A model generated the notes under the pieces. The model was not told where the DNA came from and made no database searches. It saw only the letters and a list, made by a program, of their open reading frames with translations. Made by a program: the position numbers and the translations under genes. A DNA stretch of 64,000 nucleotides from Oligoflexus tunisiensis (GTDB taxonomy: Bacteria; Bdellovibrionota_B; Oligoflexia; Oligoflexales; Oligoflexaceae): the NCBI RefSeq assembly GCF_001748245.1, contig NZ_BDFO01000001.1, positions 3,280,509 through 3,344,508 on the forward strand, written 5' to 3'. Of this stretch, positions 8,632-17,899 are shown piece after piece. Each line of letters starts with the position of its first letter. Positions within the stretch are counted from its first letter, which is position 1.

Positions 8632-9194
8632 TGGCACCCCCCATCTTTAGCTTAGCTAGATTATGGTCTTTATCGGTAAAAGTCAAAATAAATTTAGTCA
8701 TTTTTTAAATTATCTAGTTTTTTAACAGCCTAAATTTAAATAGGCCATTTTATGGTTAAAAAACGACCACACTCAGCTCAAATTTCAGCAATATGCTGGG
8801 GTTTTTCGATCAGACGAACGATTCCTAATGATTTCAGATGCTTATTTCAGCGTGCATTCCTGGGGAATGTTCTGTTTTTAGATCACCAGCTGCGGGTGAT
8901 AGAAGCAGGAACGATCAGGCGGGAGGGCTGTCTAACCGTGGGATGCTGAGGCGCTTACGGCCTATTTGCCTTCCTTCAAACTCATCCACAACTTATGGCT
9001 ATACCTCGAGGAAATGACCCTATGCCATTACCGAAGAATAGCGTCAGGATTCTGAAATTTCAGCTGGCCAAAGTTCAGTAAAGCTTTCTTAACCATTCCC
9101 GATCCCAATCACGTGGCCACTTTTGAGCCTGGGCTGTCGCATCTTAAGGTTTGAATTGAAGCTTATTCACGTGCAGTCAAGGATGGCGCTTAAC
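8632..9194. other. AT-rich region without a confident gene
   Basis: Bases 8640-8760 are strikingly AT-rich and should contain the toxin-antitoxin promoter on the minus strand. A 65-codon plus-strand ORF at 8752-8949 includes VLFLDHQLRVIEAGTI, weakly reminiscent of a RadC-type fragment but too short to call. Nothing else was recognised before the transposase remnant. Confidence 0.4.
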
Positions 9195-9772
9195 ATGAAG
9201 AAGTATCATATGCCTGACGAGCTTTGGACTCGTATGGAGTCTCTTGTCCCAACGGTTGTAGTTAGTCCTAAAGGCGGAAGACCACCCATCCGCAGACTTC
9301 GCCGAATCGCTGATGGTATATTCTACAAACTCAGAACCGGTTGCCAGTGGAATGCCATGCCTCCTTGTTTTGGCTCAAGCAGCACTGTCCACCGATATTT
9401 TCAGAAGTGGGTCTGACAGGGTATCTTTTCCAAACTCTGGGTGCTGGCTTTGGAAGAATATGAAGATCTGAGGGGCATCAAATGGAATCATCAATCCATC
9501 GATGCCACGAATATAAAGGCTCCGCTTGGAAGGGAAAAAGGCAATGGCGTGCCTATTGGCTTTGCTCTTTCTGCGGCTAATATCCATGACAGCATACTGA
9601 CGTTCAGGACAATCGATTCGATACCACTCCATCGTCCAAGAACAAAGGTTCGACGACGACAGCATTTTCATGCGGACAAAGGTTACGACCAAAAGAAGAC
9701 ATGGGCTCGCGTGAGGCAGTTGTCTTTCGCAATCATAGCCCTCAGGTATTCAGGAGTTTTGGATGTATCATA
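9195..9772 (+). pseudogene. IS5-family transposase remnant
   Basis: From the ATG at 9195 the frame reads MKKYHMPDELWTRMESLVP, RRIADGIFYKLRTGCQWNAMP and STVHRYFQKWV, which are IS5-type (IS427-like) N-terminal motifs. An in-frame TGA (9414-9416) sits where a Trp is expected. The same frame continues with IKWNHQSIDATNIKAPLG (DDE-domain Asp), then a gap of roughly 20 codons, then GVPIGFALSAANIHDS and RRQHFHADKGYD (second Asp). The C-terminal part with the catalytic Glu is missing. The element is inactive, and terminal inverted repeats were not found. Confidence 0.85.
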
Positions 9773-9928
9773 AGTAATTAATTTTACTACCTAATTGTTT
9801 CTAAATTAGCCTTGGTATACGTTTGAATACACTAAACCGGAATAACTCCAGATCATAGATTACACGTTTGCCGATAAAGGAGAGGCCATCAGGGATGCCC
9901 GTAAATATCTTATTTAGGAAGCGGATAA

Positions 9929-10399
9929 ATGCACTGCAAAATCCTTATCTTGCTTTGGTCCATAGCTTTGTTCAGCTGCAGTTTTAATGATGAAGAAGTT
10001 TCAGGCGACCCAGAAAAGGACGCTGAAGCCAAGATAAGGGCAGAAGCTGAAGTGGAAACCCAAAGACTTTCGGTTGAAATGACAGCCATCAGATCAGAGT
10101 TGAAATTGATCTCTCAAGATAACTCCTGCTCTTCCAATGAGAGTTGTAGGCTGGTTTGGGTAGGAAGTAGCGGTTGCAATCCAACATATTTTGAAGTCTT
10201 TTCAAGTGAATCAGTACGCTTCCCAGAAGTGGCTGTCCTGAAGGAGAAATACGCTGGGCTGGAGCGGGAAATAGGAAAATACGTGAGTCCCGTTATTGGT
10301 ACCTGCCACAAGCTTCCGGATCCAGAGTTCAAATGTATCGAAGACAAGTGTACGGTCGAGTGCACAGAAAAATTTTGTGAGGGGCAGCGGCTTCCATAA
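9929..10399 (+). CDS. Small Cys-containing lipoprotein, unknown function
   Basis: 156 residues starting at an ATG preceded by AGGA. The leader MHCKILILLWSIALFSC ends in a plausible lipobox (LFSC). The mature part begins with a charged helical segment (EKDAEAKIRAEAEVETQRL) and then a Cys-rich domain (NSCSSNESCRLVWVGSSGC, GTCHKLPDPEFKC, DKCTVECTEKFC) that probably forms disulfides in the periplasm. It sits between a dead transposase and a frameshifted gene in an AT-rich stretch, which suggests a recently acquired cargo gene. No family recognised. Confidence 0.65.
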   Translation: MHCKILILLWSIALFSCSFNDEEVSGDPEKDAEAKIRAEAEVETQRLSVEMTAIRSELKLISQDNSCSSNESCRLVWVGSSGCNPTYFEVFSSESVRFPEVAVLKEKYAGLEREIGKYVSPVIGTCHKLPDPEFKCIEDKCTVECTEKFCEGQRLP

Positions 10400-10619
10400 G
10401 GACCTTCCCAAACCTTGCGATACTTCATTCGCTACGATAGCGCACTTGTGCGTCGCGAGCTCCATTTCTAACTCCTCTCAGTATTGGCTGACAAGGTTTT
10501 GGGATAGGCCTTTAATCCTGAAAGATAGTCGATTCTTCCACGAAACGCCTTTAATATGATCAGATAGCAGCAAAGTTTCTCATGTAGGCTTGATACTAAT
10601 ACATGGACGTGGAGATTTT

Positions 10620-11074
10620 ATGGCAACTGGACAGCCTTTTGAAGGTTTTTTTACTGACACGTTTCCGTCGAAGCTGATCTTGCTCCCCAACTAATAAGGT
10701 TGAAAGATGCATTCAGGATAACTTTGTAGCGAAAAATATCGCTCAATCATCTTCCTCAAATCGGAGTTAAGTATATTTCTTCTATCTCAAAGGATGACTA
10801 CTGGGAGTGTATTCCAGATAAAGCTTCCTATTACGTTGAAGCCAATTCATTTGTCGCTGAAACTACGGCGACATTTTACAAAGATGACAGCAAAGAAAAG
10901 ACAGACGTGATCTTCCTCGAAAAGGATTGCGAAAACCAGCTAATAAACCTCATCAGAATTTGCAAAAACGATGGGTGGGATTGCAGTTTACGGCAAGAGG
11001 ATGCTCTTGAAGAATTTCGATCTTGGTATATGGCACAATCAAGAAGAAGTGAACGCACTTGGCTGTTGCAGTGA
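10620..11074 (+). pseudogene. Frameshifted remnant of an unidentified gene
   Basis: A good ribosome-binding site (GGAG, five bases before ATG at 10620) starts MATGQPFEGFFTDTFPSK, which runs into tandem stops at 10692. A second frame carries NKVERCIQDNFVAKN (about 10693-10740). A third frame is open through KYISSISKDDYWECIPDK and FVAETTATFYKDDSKEK to RTWLLQ and a TGA at 11072. The protein-like composition of all three pieces in order suggests one gene of about 150 codons broken by two frameshifts. The family is not recognised. Sequencing error is an alternative to decay. Confidence 0.5.
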
Positions 11075-11268
11075 CGCAAAAATTTTCCGGAAGAAAGATC
11101 CTTCTTCCAGGAAGCGGACTAAATCGCCCAATCAAAATCACCGCCATGTGGGCAACGGCCCTCTCTGAGTACACTAATCGATAGCCGACCGCAACGGAGG
11201 TGAAATCCTCAGAGGAAGGAACTTCGAAATCACCCTTCGGTTGCACCACCAACTTGCTCCCGCGCCAT

Positions 11269-11502
11269 TCAACTTTTCAAAGCCGCGACGATGCCGTAGA
11301 TGGCCAGAAACAGCAGAATCAAAACAGTCAGAAAAGGGCTCGCAATCAGAATGATGCCGACCACGATCGCCCCGAGCAGCATGGCAATGATGCCACCGAC
11401 GATCAGGGCGCTGATCTGAAAGAACTGGCGGGTTCTGCTGGCGTTTTCCTGATGCAGCCAGGCTTTGATAGTCTGGCCCAGGTTTTCAAGTTTTTTTCTC
11501 AT
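11269..11502 (-). CDS. Small two-helix membrane protein
   Basis: A 77-residue protein with a charged N-terminus (MRKKLENLGQTIKAWLHQ) followed by two hydrophobic segments (SALIVGGIIAMLLGAIVVGII and TVLILLFLAIYGIVAAL). The start at 11502 lies inside the end of the ClC gene (17-base overlap) with AGGA just upstream, so it is translationally coupled to the antiporter. Probably a small membrane accessory or of unrelated unknown function; no family recognised. Confidence 0.7.
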   Translation of the reverse strand: MRKKLENLGQTIKAWLHQENASRTRQFFQISALIVGGIIAMLLGAIVVGIILIASPFLTVLILLFLAIYGIVAALKS

Positions 11503-13270
11503 GCTTCCTACGCAGGGCCTCCTTTGCTTTGCGTTTGAAAACCGACTCCCGACTCTGCTCTTCCGTAATGTGGCGATGGCGGGCTTTGAGCAGATCACTC
11601 CGCGTGATGATACCCAGCAGTTTTCCCGCATCCTTCGTATCCACCACCATCACGCGACCGACTCCTTCAACGGACATCCTTTCGGCGACCGTCTTGCAGG
11701 ATTCATCGGGAAAGGCGACGATCAGACTCCGTTTCGGCGCGAGATCCGTGGCCTTGTCTTCCCAATCCTCGGGCTGAATATTGAGAAGATCCGAGGCGGT
11801 GACAATTCCGCAAAGCTGCCCGGTGTCATCGACGATGGGATAGCCCCGATGCTTGCGGTGACTTTCACGGAACATGGCGCTGAGTTGCTTCAGTGAACTT
11901 AGCGCCGAAACCGTTTCGGGATCACGGGTCATCACGTCCTTGGCGCGCAATTGCTCCAAGGGATCCACGGTGTATTCACGGAAAAGGTCAAAGCCACGGC
12001 GAGCCACTTTTTCCGTCAGGATGGAACGCTTCATCACCAGAACGGTAAAACCATAGGCACTGAAGCTGGCCACCAAAAGTATGGGCAGAGCATGAATACT
12101 CTCCGTCAGCTCAAGAGCAAACACCACAGCCGTTAAAGGCGAGCGCATCATGCCCCCCATGATTCCGGTCATGCCGACCAAGGGCCACAGGGATGCGGGT
12201 CCTGGCAGCAAGGGCGCGCAGACGACACCCATGCCGGCGCCCATCATGAGGAGCGGAGCCAGGACCCCACCTGAGGTGCCGGATGCGAGCGCCACCGCCC
12301 AGACCAGCGCCTTGATTCCAAGAAAGGTTGCAGCGGTGGCAGGGGTTCCCTCACCGCGCAAAAAACTTTCGATCACTTCATAACCAACACCCAGAACCCG
12401 CGGCTCGAAGTAGCCGCCAATGCCCACCACCAGACCGCCGAGAGCGGGCCACCAGCTCCAGTGAAAGGGCAGGCTATGAAACGCATCCTCCAATCGATAA
12501 AGGACCGTACTCAGCATCCACGATACCAAACCCGCGGCGATGCCTACGGGGACAGCGGCCGCCAGTTCACTCGTGGTCAGCATTGTGAGGGGCGGGAGCG
12601 GGAATAAAGGCAGAGGGTCGTCCATCACCCAGGGACGCAGAGCCGAAGCCACAAGACAGGCCGTGGCCACAGGGATGAGACTGCGCGGGCGCCATTCAAA
12701 GAGCAGGAGTTCAACCGCCAGGAGAACAGCAGCCATGGGCGTTCCAAAAATGACGGTCATGCCCGCCGAGGCCCCGGCGACAAGCAGGGTTTTTCGCTCC
12801 GCCGAGGTCAGGGAAAAAATCTGGCCGAGAATGGATCCAAAGGCTCCTCCCGTCATGATAATGGGACCTTCCGCACCGAAAGGACCACCAGAACCAATGG
12901 AAATGGCTGATGACAAAGGTTTGAGGATGGCGACCTTGGGCTTCATAATGCTCTTGCCGAAAAGTATCGCCTCCAGAGCTTCCGGGATTCCATGGCCGCG
13001 AATGCGCTCGGATCCATAACGCGCCATGAGGCCAATGATGAGCCCACCGACCACCGGGACGAGGATGGTCCACGCACCATAAGTCAGAGCGGGGCTTCGC
13101 GTCTCAAAACTCCAGGTGTGGAAGAAGAAAAGATTGGTGACTAGGCCGATAAGGCGAAGTAGAAGCCAGCCCAGAACGCTGCTCATGGCTCCGATGGGGA
13201 TCGCAAGGAGAATAAGGATCACCAGCCGTCGATTGACAGCAAAATCACCTCGGGTTGTCACGTTCTTCAC
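11486..13270 (-). CDS. ClC-family chloride channel/antiporter with C-terminal CBS pair
   Basis: About 594 residues. The ClC core contains GHGIPEALEAI (the GSGIP-like anion motif, near 88), GSGGPFGAEGPIIMTGG (the GxEGP motif with the gating glutamate, near 133) and SGTSGGVLAPLLMMG (GxFxP-like, about 300). The gating Glu favours a Cl-/H+ exchanger over a channel, and the usual Arg of GREGP is Ala here. Residues from about 444 form two CBS domains (DVMTRDPETVSALSSL; GRVMVVDTKDAGKLLGIITRSDLL), which often bind adenine nucleotides. The GTG at 13270 (AGGA upstream) overlaps the MarR gene by 26 bases, so the two are co-transcribed. Confidence 0.93.
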   Translation of the reverse strand: MKNVTTRGDFAVNRRLVILILLAIPIGAMSSVLGWLLLRLIGLVTNLFFFHTWSFETRSPALTYGAWTILVPVVGGLIIGLMARYGSERIRGHGIPEALEAILFGKSIMKPKVAILKPLSSAISIGSGGPFGAEGPIIMTGGAFGSILGQIFSLTSAERKTLLVAGASAGMTVIFGTPMAAVLLAVELLLFEWRPRSLIPVATACLVASALRPWVMDDPLPLFPLPPLTMLTTSELAAAVPVGIAAGLVSWMLSTVLYRLEDAFHSLPFHWSWWPALGGLVVGIGGYFEPRVLGVGYEVIESFLRGEGTPATAATFLGIKALVWAVALASGTSGGVLAPLLMMGAGMGVVCAPLLPGPASLWPLVGMTGIMGGMMRSPLTAVVFALELTESIHALPILLVASFSAYGFTVLVMKRSILTEKVARRGFDLFREYTVDPLEQLRAKDVMTRDPETVSALSSLKQLSAMFRESHRKHRGYPIVDDTGQLCGIVTASDLLNIQPEDWEDKATDLAPKRSLIVAFPDESCKTVAERMSVEGVGRVMVVDTKDAGKLLGIITRSDLLKARHRHITEEQSRESVFKRKAKEALRRKHEKKT

Positions 13271-13745
13271 TATTCCTGTCTCCCTCTTCAAAAAACATGG
13301 CACTCTCGGTGCCTGAAAATCCGGCTTCTTCCACCAGACGATGGAGCAGCCTGGCCAGCTGATCGCGCTCCCCTTCGGGCAGCCGTTCCACAGCGGCAAT
13401 CAATTCTTCCTGAGCCGTTCGCGGCTGGATGCGTAAAAGGTCGCGACCTTTTTCACTCACCTGGACTTCCATCCTGCGACCATCCTGGGGCGATGGCTTT
13501 TTGATCACGAGGCCGTTGTCCGCAAGACGCGAAACCACAACGGAGACCGAGCTGATGTGGGTCAAGGTCATGGCGGCAAGTTCGGACATGGAAACGGCGG
13601 TCTTCGACTCGGATAATTTCTGCAGAACAAAAAGTTGGGCGCTGCTGAGCCCCAGCTGGGATTCAGAATGACGTGAGGAAATGCGGAGGGCCTGAACTAT
13701 GCGGCGTACTGAATTCAGAACGGATAAGCCGGAATGGTGAGTCAT
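13245..13745 (-). CDS. MarR-family transcriptional regulator
   Basis: The ATG at 13745 follows GGAGGGG by three bases. The 166-residue protein has the MarR winged-helix core: LGLSSAQLFVLQKLSESKTAVSMSELAAMT, HISSVSVVVSRLADNGLVIKKPSPQDGRRMEVQVSEKG. The DxRR wing motif is intact. These dimeric repressors usually bind phenolic or other small effectors and repress their own operon. Here the operon includes the ClC antiporter and the small membrane protein, so it may control ion or acid homeostasis. The C-terminal tail is rich in Glu and Arg and overlaps the antiporter gene. Confidence 0.92.
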   Translation of the reverse strand: MTHHSGLSVLNSVRRIVQALRISSRHSESQLGLSSAQLFVLQKLSESKTAVSMSELAAMTLTHISSVSVVVSRLADNGLVIKKPSPQDGRRMEVQVSEKGRDLLRIQPRTAQEELIAAVERLPEGERDQLARLLHRLVEEAGFSGTESAMFFEEGDRNSEERDNPR

Positions 13746-13753
13746 GGTCCCCT

Positions 13754-13787
13754 CCACAATTATTTGGGTGCCCAAGCAATATTGTGG
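13754..13787. promoter_or_regulatory. Dyad, probable MarR autoregulatory operator
   Basis: CCACAAT (13754-13760) and ATTGTGG (13781-13787) form outer arms around a nested TTGGG/CCCAA dyad. The site ends 8 bases from the marR ATG, on the 5' side of the operon. The size and AT-containing arms fit a MarR-dimer site. The inner and outer centres differ by one base, so only one of the two dyads may be the true site. Confidence 0.55.
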
Positions 13788-13816
13788 CAGATGGACCAGG
13801 TTTCAAGTCCTATTTT

Positions 13817-16156
13817 TCAGTCTTTCGCAGCCTTCCAGAACATGTGTACGTCATGAATGATTTGATTGGACACCAGCTCCCTCGCACTGGCGTGGAACCA
13901 GTCGGTCGGCATGGTCTCCTGATAATCCGTCTCCAGAAACCGCGGATCCATGAGCACGATGACACCGCGCTCTCCGGCATCGCGGACGATGCGGCCGGCG
14001 GCCTGTATGGAGCGCGTCATGGCGGGGTAGGTGTAGGTATAGGGGCGGCCTCGGCGGTATTTTTTCTCCAGGTAATCCTGCATCAGATGCCGTTCGAAAT
14101 TCGCCGTGGGCAGGGCTGGCCCGACGATGAAGACGTTGTGAATGCCGCGTCCTTTGAAGTCGATTCCCTCCGCCAGTGAACCGCCTTGCACGGCCAGGAT
14201 CAGAAGCACACCCTGATGATCCCGCAGGACTTGCCAAAGCTCATGCAGGGCTTCGGTTCCCATGGCATTGTTCTGGGTGAAAAGAGTCCAGTCCGGTTCC
14301 AGGGCCTTCAGCTCAGTCTGAACCCGCCGCAGAAAACCATAGCTTGAAAAAAAGACCAGACTCGGCCCGGGTTTGACGGCCACCACCTTTTGAATGATCT
14401 GAGCGATGCGTGCGTAATGCCGTTCGCGTTCCCGCAGGCTGGTTTGCACCTGGGGGATGATCAGAATCTTTTTGTGCTCACGCGGAAACGGCGAACTCAA
14501 TTCCACACAGACGGTTTCCTCGGCATCAAAACCGCAGATGTCGCGATAGAAGGCAAATGGTTTCAAGGTCGCAGAGAACGCGATGACCCCACTGAAATGA
14601 TCCAGCATGGGGCGGATGAAACCGGACGGATCGAGGCACAGGGCCTTGATGATGGTGTCACCGCCTTCCTGTTTATAAAGAATCGGCACCGCATCCCGCG
14701 GCTGTTCCAGCATTTGATCCAGTGCGGTGAGAGCCATGTGGAATTCAAACAGAGGATCCTCGGCCGTCGGCAGACCATGCTCCCCCCAGCGTTCCACCAT
14801 GCCTTTCAAACTTTCCGCCAGTAGATTTTTCACAGCCTTGCCATCGATCTCGATAAGGGACTCACTCTGCACCGGGCGCACAGCTGCGAAAAGTGCCGTA
14901 GCCTTGCGAACCAGAGCCGGTGGCAGCGCAGGATGCTGGAGGGTCGAGAGACGAATTTCCACGGAGTAAGCATCACGCACACGCTCATGAAGATTGTGCG
15001 CCTCGTCGATGACGAGCACGGGATCGGGTAGGGGAAGAATCGGATCCCCATAGCGGCTCAGGAAGTTGGCGTAAGGGGAAAAGATATAGTTGTAATCACA
15101 GATCACAAGGTCGGCTTCGCGAATGCGTTCCATGGATATTTCATAAGGGCAGATCTCAAAACTCTGGCTGAGCTTTTGAAAGTAGCGGCGGTCCCAAAGA
15201 TTTTTCTTTTTATCCCGCGGCGCCAGCGCATGGGCTTCCACCTTGCTGTGATAATCCTTCGCGAAAGGACAAAGACTTTCATGGCAGTTGACTTCAGTCT
15301 GCCGGCACGCCTTGGCCCTGGAGGTCAGGACCAGAACCTTAAGACCCATACGCTGCTGTTGAAAGATGCTGACGAGATCAATGGCCGCCTGAAATTGACT
15401 GTTTTTCGGCGCGATATAGACCACAGGCGCGCCGCGCTCCAGGGCAAAGGTCAGAGCCGGGACCAGCACACCTGCGGTCTTGCCGAGTCCTGTGGGCGCC
15501 TGGAGCAGAAGATGCTGATCGTTTTCCAAAGCGCTTTTGACGCCTTCCATCAACTGCAACTGGGAGGCACGGGGCTCGCGAAAGGGAAAGAAAATTTTCC
15601 GCGCCAGCTTCTGCCGATTTTTCTGAATGCTGCGCAAACGCTTGTATTCGGCCACGATCTGTTCACCGCGCGCCTTGACCCAGGCCTGCATGTGATCGGC
15701 ATCGAAAGGGACCGGCAGCAGCTCCTCCCGCAGGCTTTGCATGCAGACCAGCCGGAGTCTCAGCTCCGGCACCTGGCCACTTTTCAGCCAATGAAAATAA
15801 CCGTAGATCTGGATCTGCAGCAGATAAGGATGCTCATGCGCCTCCTTGAGTTCCTTTTGCAGGGACTCCAGGCGATGGGTGGATTTAATCTCCTCAAGCA
15901 GCGGCGTTTCATGATTAAAAAAACCATCACAGCGTCCGCGGATATGCAGATGCACCGACCCTTCCTTAAAGGAGTGATGCAAGGGATACTCCGCCTGGTA
16001 TTGAGCATCCGCCTCCCGCAGACGTCCCTGAATCTGCACGTGAATCTCCTGACCGAAATCCAGGGGCAGAAGGCCCGGGCCGGATCCGGACGTCAGACTG
16101 CCTTCTCTGCGCAAGGGCACAGCAAATTCACGCACACCGATGGGGAGTCGACTCAT
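13817..16156 (-). CDS. DinG/XPD-family Fe-S helicase fused to a Cas4-like PD-(D/E)XK nuclease
   Basis: 779 residues. The N-terminal ~200 residues contain RGRCDGFFNHE (catalytic Asp near 76), LLEEIKSTHRL (E-x-K near 88) and LLQIQIYGYFHWL, a RecB/Cas4-like nuclease signature. The rest is a COG1199 superfamily 2 helicase: Walker A APTGLGKTAG (about 222), four Cys for an Fe-S cluster (about 282-335, in AKACRQTEVNCHESLCPF and EICPYEI), VLVIDEAHNLHE (about 384), SATLKPF, GGSLAEGIDFKGRG and motif VI QAAGRIVRDAGERG (about 722). It should unwind and process DNA ends or flaps. It starts 10 bases after the DEDD/GIY-YIG gene, forming an operon. Confidence 0.9.
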   Translation of the reverse strand: MSRLPIGVREFAVPLRREGSLTSGSGPGLLPLDFGQEIHVQIQGRLREADAQYQAEYPLHHSFKEGSVHLHIRGRCDGFFNHETPLLEEIKSTHRLESLQKELKEAHEHPYLLQIQIYGYFHWLKSGQVPELRLRLVCMQSLREELLPVPFDADHMQAWVKARGEQIVAEYKRLRSIQKNRQKLARKIFFPFREPRASQLQLMEGVKSALENDQHLLLQAPTGLGKTAGVLVPALTFALERGAPVVYIAPKNSQFQAAIDLVSIFQQQRMGLKVLVLTSRAKACRQTEVNCHESLCPFAKDYHSKVEAHALAPRDKKKNLWDRRYFQKLSQSFEICPYEISMERIREADLVICDYNYIFSPYANFLSRYGDPILPLPDPVLVIDEAHNLHERVRDAYSVEIRLSTLQHPALPPALVRKATALFAAVRPVQSESLIEIDGKAVKNLLAESLKGMVERWGEHGLPTAEDPLFEFHMALTALDQMLEQPRDAVPILYKQEGGDTIIKALCLDPSGFIRPMLDHFSGVIAFSATLKPFAFYRDICGFDAEETVCVELSSPFPREHKKILIIPQVQTSLRERERHYARIAQIIQKVVAVKPGPSLVFFSSYGFLRRVQTELKALEPDWTLFTQNNAMGTEALHELWQVLRDHQGVLLILAVQGGSLAEGIDFKGRGIHNVFIVGPALPTANFERHLMQDYLEKKYRRGRPYTYTYPAMTRSIQAAGRIVRDAGERGVIVLMDPRFLETDYQETMPTDWFHASARELVSNQIIHDVHMFWKAAKD

Positions 16157-16166
16157 AGTGATCCTG

Positions 16167-17810
16167 TTAGAGGAGCCAGGCGCTCAACTCATCCTGATTG
16201 AACACGAGACCGGGCCGGATACATATCCGAATCTGATCCCCGCGCCGCAGACCTTTGCGCAGCTCGCTGTAAAGTATCGTCAGGCGGTCATGCATCGGAA
16301 GATCGACACTCTGAAGCCGTTCCTCGCGGCTCTTGCGCCAGTTTTCAGGCACTGCGGGTTCATCCTTCGATGTCAGCATCGAAGGCACACCATTCCGCAT
16401 GCTCAGGCGATAAAACGGCGACGCCTCATCACGAAACTGCCAGAGAATTTCACATTCCATCAGACGCAGAAGCCAGCGCGCTCTATGCCTCTGCCGAAGG
16501 GCATGCAGCATTGTACTCTGCATAAGAGCCGCCGCCTGTTCCGGGGTGGCCTCTTCCGCTTCCTCCAGCGCGTCCTCTTCCGCATCATCCTCTTCCTCCA
16601 GATCCTCGCTTTCCTGCTCCTCTCGCGAGGCTTCCCAAAGGTTCTGGGCCCAAAGACGCCAGGCTTCCCAATCGGGCTGCCTGTTGCCGAAGATTAAGAG
16701 TTTGGCCTCATCCCAGAGATCAGCCGTGAAGAAAGCATCCACCCAGCGTTTGGTCGGCTGGGCTTCCGGTTTCATGGCGGCCCCTGAGAGGGAAAGCAGC
16801 CACTGAAAATTCCATATCGATAGAAACGGCCCCCAAGGTTGCCAGCCCCAAAGTGGGCGTTCCATTTCGGATGGCAGAAGCCAGTCATTCAAACGAAAAC
16901 TGTGCACGCGCCGTTCATCGGTTTTCAAGAGGCGATTGTAAGGAGGATCGATGCGTTTGATCTCATCACTCTCCAGAAACAGAGCCTCCAGCTCGGTGCT
17001 CACCACCCGATACTGAAAATCCACGGCTCGCGTCAGCATTTCATTGAGACGACTGCCCTTGGTTTTTTGCCCACGGAAATAGGAATTCAGGCGATGCTTC
17101 AAACTGCTCGCCTTGCCGACATAAAGTATGCGTTCCGCCTGATCCAGGAAATAGTAAACCCCGGGCGCATCGGGCAGAGCCAGACGCTTTTGCCGAATCG
17201 CTGGATCCTTTAAAGGCAGAGTCGTGGCCGGCTTCTCCGCCTGCGAGCCTTCCTCGACCATGTATTTCCAGATGTAAGCGGTGGCGATCAGGTGATCCCG
17301 CGACCGTTTCTTGTCCCCGAGCGAATAACCCGCATAGCCTGCGACAGCCCGCAGACTATAGGATTTCAAATGCGGCATCATCCTGCGGGCCAGATCATAG
17401 GTGCAGGCCATGCGTTCGTGGATGCTCGTCCAGAGTGCATCGGATTCCTTCAGCCCGGCATCCGCGAGGGCTTTGAAAAGAAATGGGCGCTTGAAGCGGG
17501 CATAATGCACGAGGATCGGCAGACCTTCATGCTCGCGCAGAAAGGCGCTGAGTTCCGCACTCAGGGCTTCATAGGATATCGCCGGCTCCGCCTCCCAGGT
17601 GCTCGCGGCCAGGCCGGTCAGTTTTTGAATGCGCCGGCTCAGGGCCCCGGATTCCCTCAGCTCCACGAGGCGCACCTGCCAGTCCACGGTCATAGGATCC
17701 GCGGAGGCTTGATAGACACCCCAACCGGCTTCAATAATATCGCTGGTCTCGGGATTGGTGCCCGTGGTTTGAACATCAAAGAGAATGAATTTCTGCGTAG
17801 AAAAGGGCAC
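16167..17810 (-). CDS. DEDD-exonuclease-like plus GIY-YIG nuclease protein
   Basis: The GTG at 17810 is chosen because GGGAGG sits four bases upstream; a TTG at 17861 would add 17 residues. Residues 1-175 have the shape of a DnaQ-type exonuclease, but key positions are changed: DVQTTG where DxE is expected and HYARFKRPFL where HNARFD is expected. This half is probably inactive. Residues about 215-310 form a GIY-YIG domain like UvrC/Cho (PGVYYFLDQAERILYVGKAS, LKHRLNSYF, then a Glu in ESDEIKRIDPPYN), with its catalytic Tyr, Arg and Glu visible. A long C-terminal region with a very acidic stretch follows. Likely a DNA repair incision enzyme, paired with the helicase downstream. Confidence 0.85.
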   Translation of the reverse strand: MPFSTQKFILFDVQTTGTNPETSDIIEAGWGVYQASADPMTVDWQVRLVELRESGALSRRIQKLTGLAASTWEAEPAISYEALSAELSAFLREHEGLPILVHYARFKRPFLFKALADAGLKESDALWTSIHERMACTYDLARRMMPHLKSYSLRAVAGYAGYSLGDKKRSRDHLIATAYIWKYMVEEGSQAEKPATTLPLKDPAIRQKRLALPDAPGVYYFLDQAERILYVGKASSLKHRLNSYFRGQKTKGSRLNEMLTRAVDFQYRVVSTELEALFLESDEIKRIDPPYNRLLKTDERRVHSFRLNDWLLPSEMERPLWGWQPWGPFLSIWNFQWLLSLSGAAMKPEAQPTKRWVDAFFTADLWDEAKLLIFGNRQPDWEAWRLWAQNLWEASREEQESEDLEEEDDAEEDALEEAEEATPEQAAALMQSTMLHALRQRHRARWLLRLMECEILWQFRDEASPFYRLSMRNGVPSMLTSKDEPAVPENWRKSREERLQSVDLPMHDRLTILYSELRKGLRRGDQIRICIRPGLVFNQDELSAWLL

Positions 17811-17899
17811 GGAGCCTCCCACCAAAAGCTTAGATTCGCCTGTTTTGGGAGGGGGAGGCAAGCTGCCATATGGGCGTTAAAGACCACGACCCCGCAAGC

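Noticed and set aside
8752..8949. 65-codon ORF with weak RadC resemblance
   Set aside because: Only about 16 residues look similar, there is no good ribosome-binding site, and it lies in an AT-rich decayed region.
10953..11252. 99-codon minus-strand ORF
   Set aside because: It overlaps the better-supported frameshifted plus-strand gene and has no clear start or family. Its first third (WRGSKLVVQPKGDFEVP) looks protein-like but is too short.
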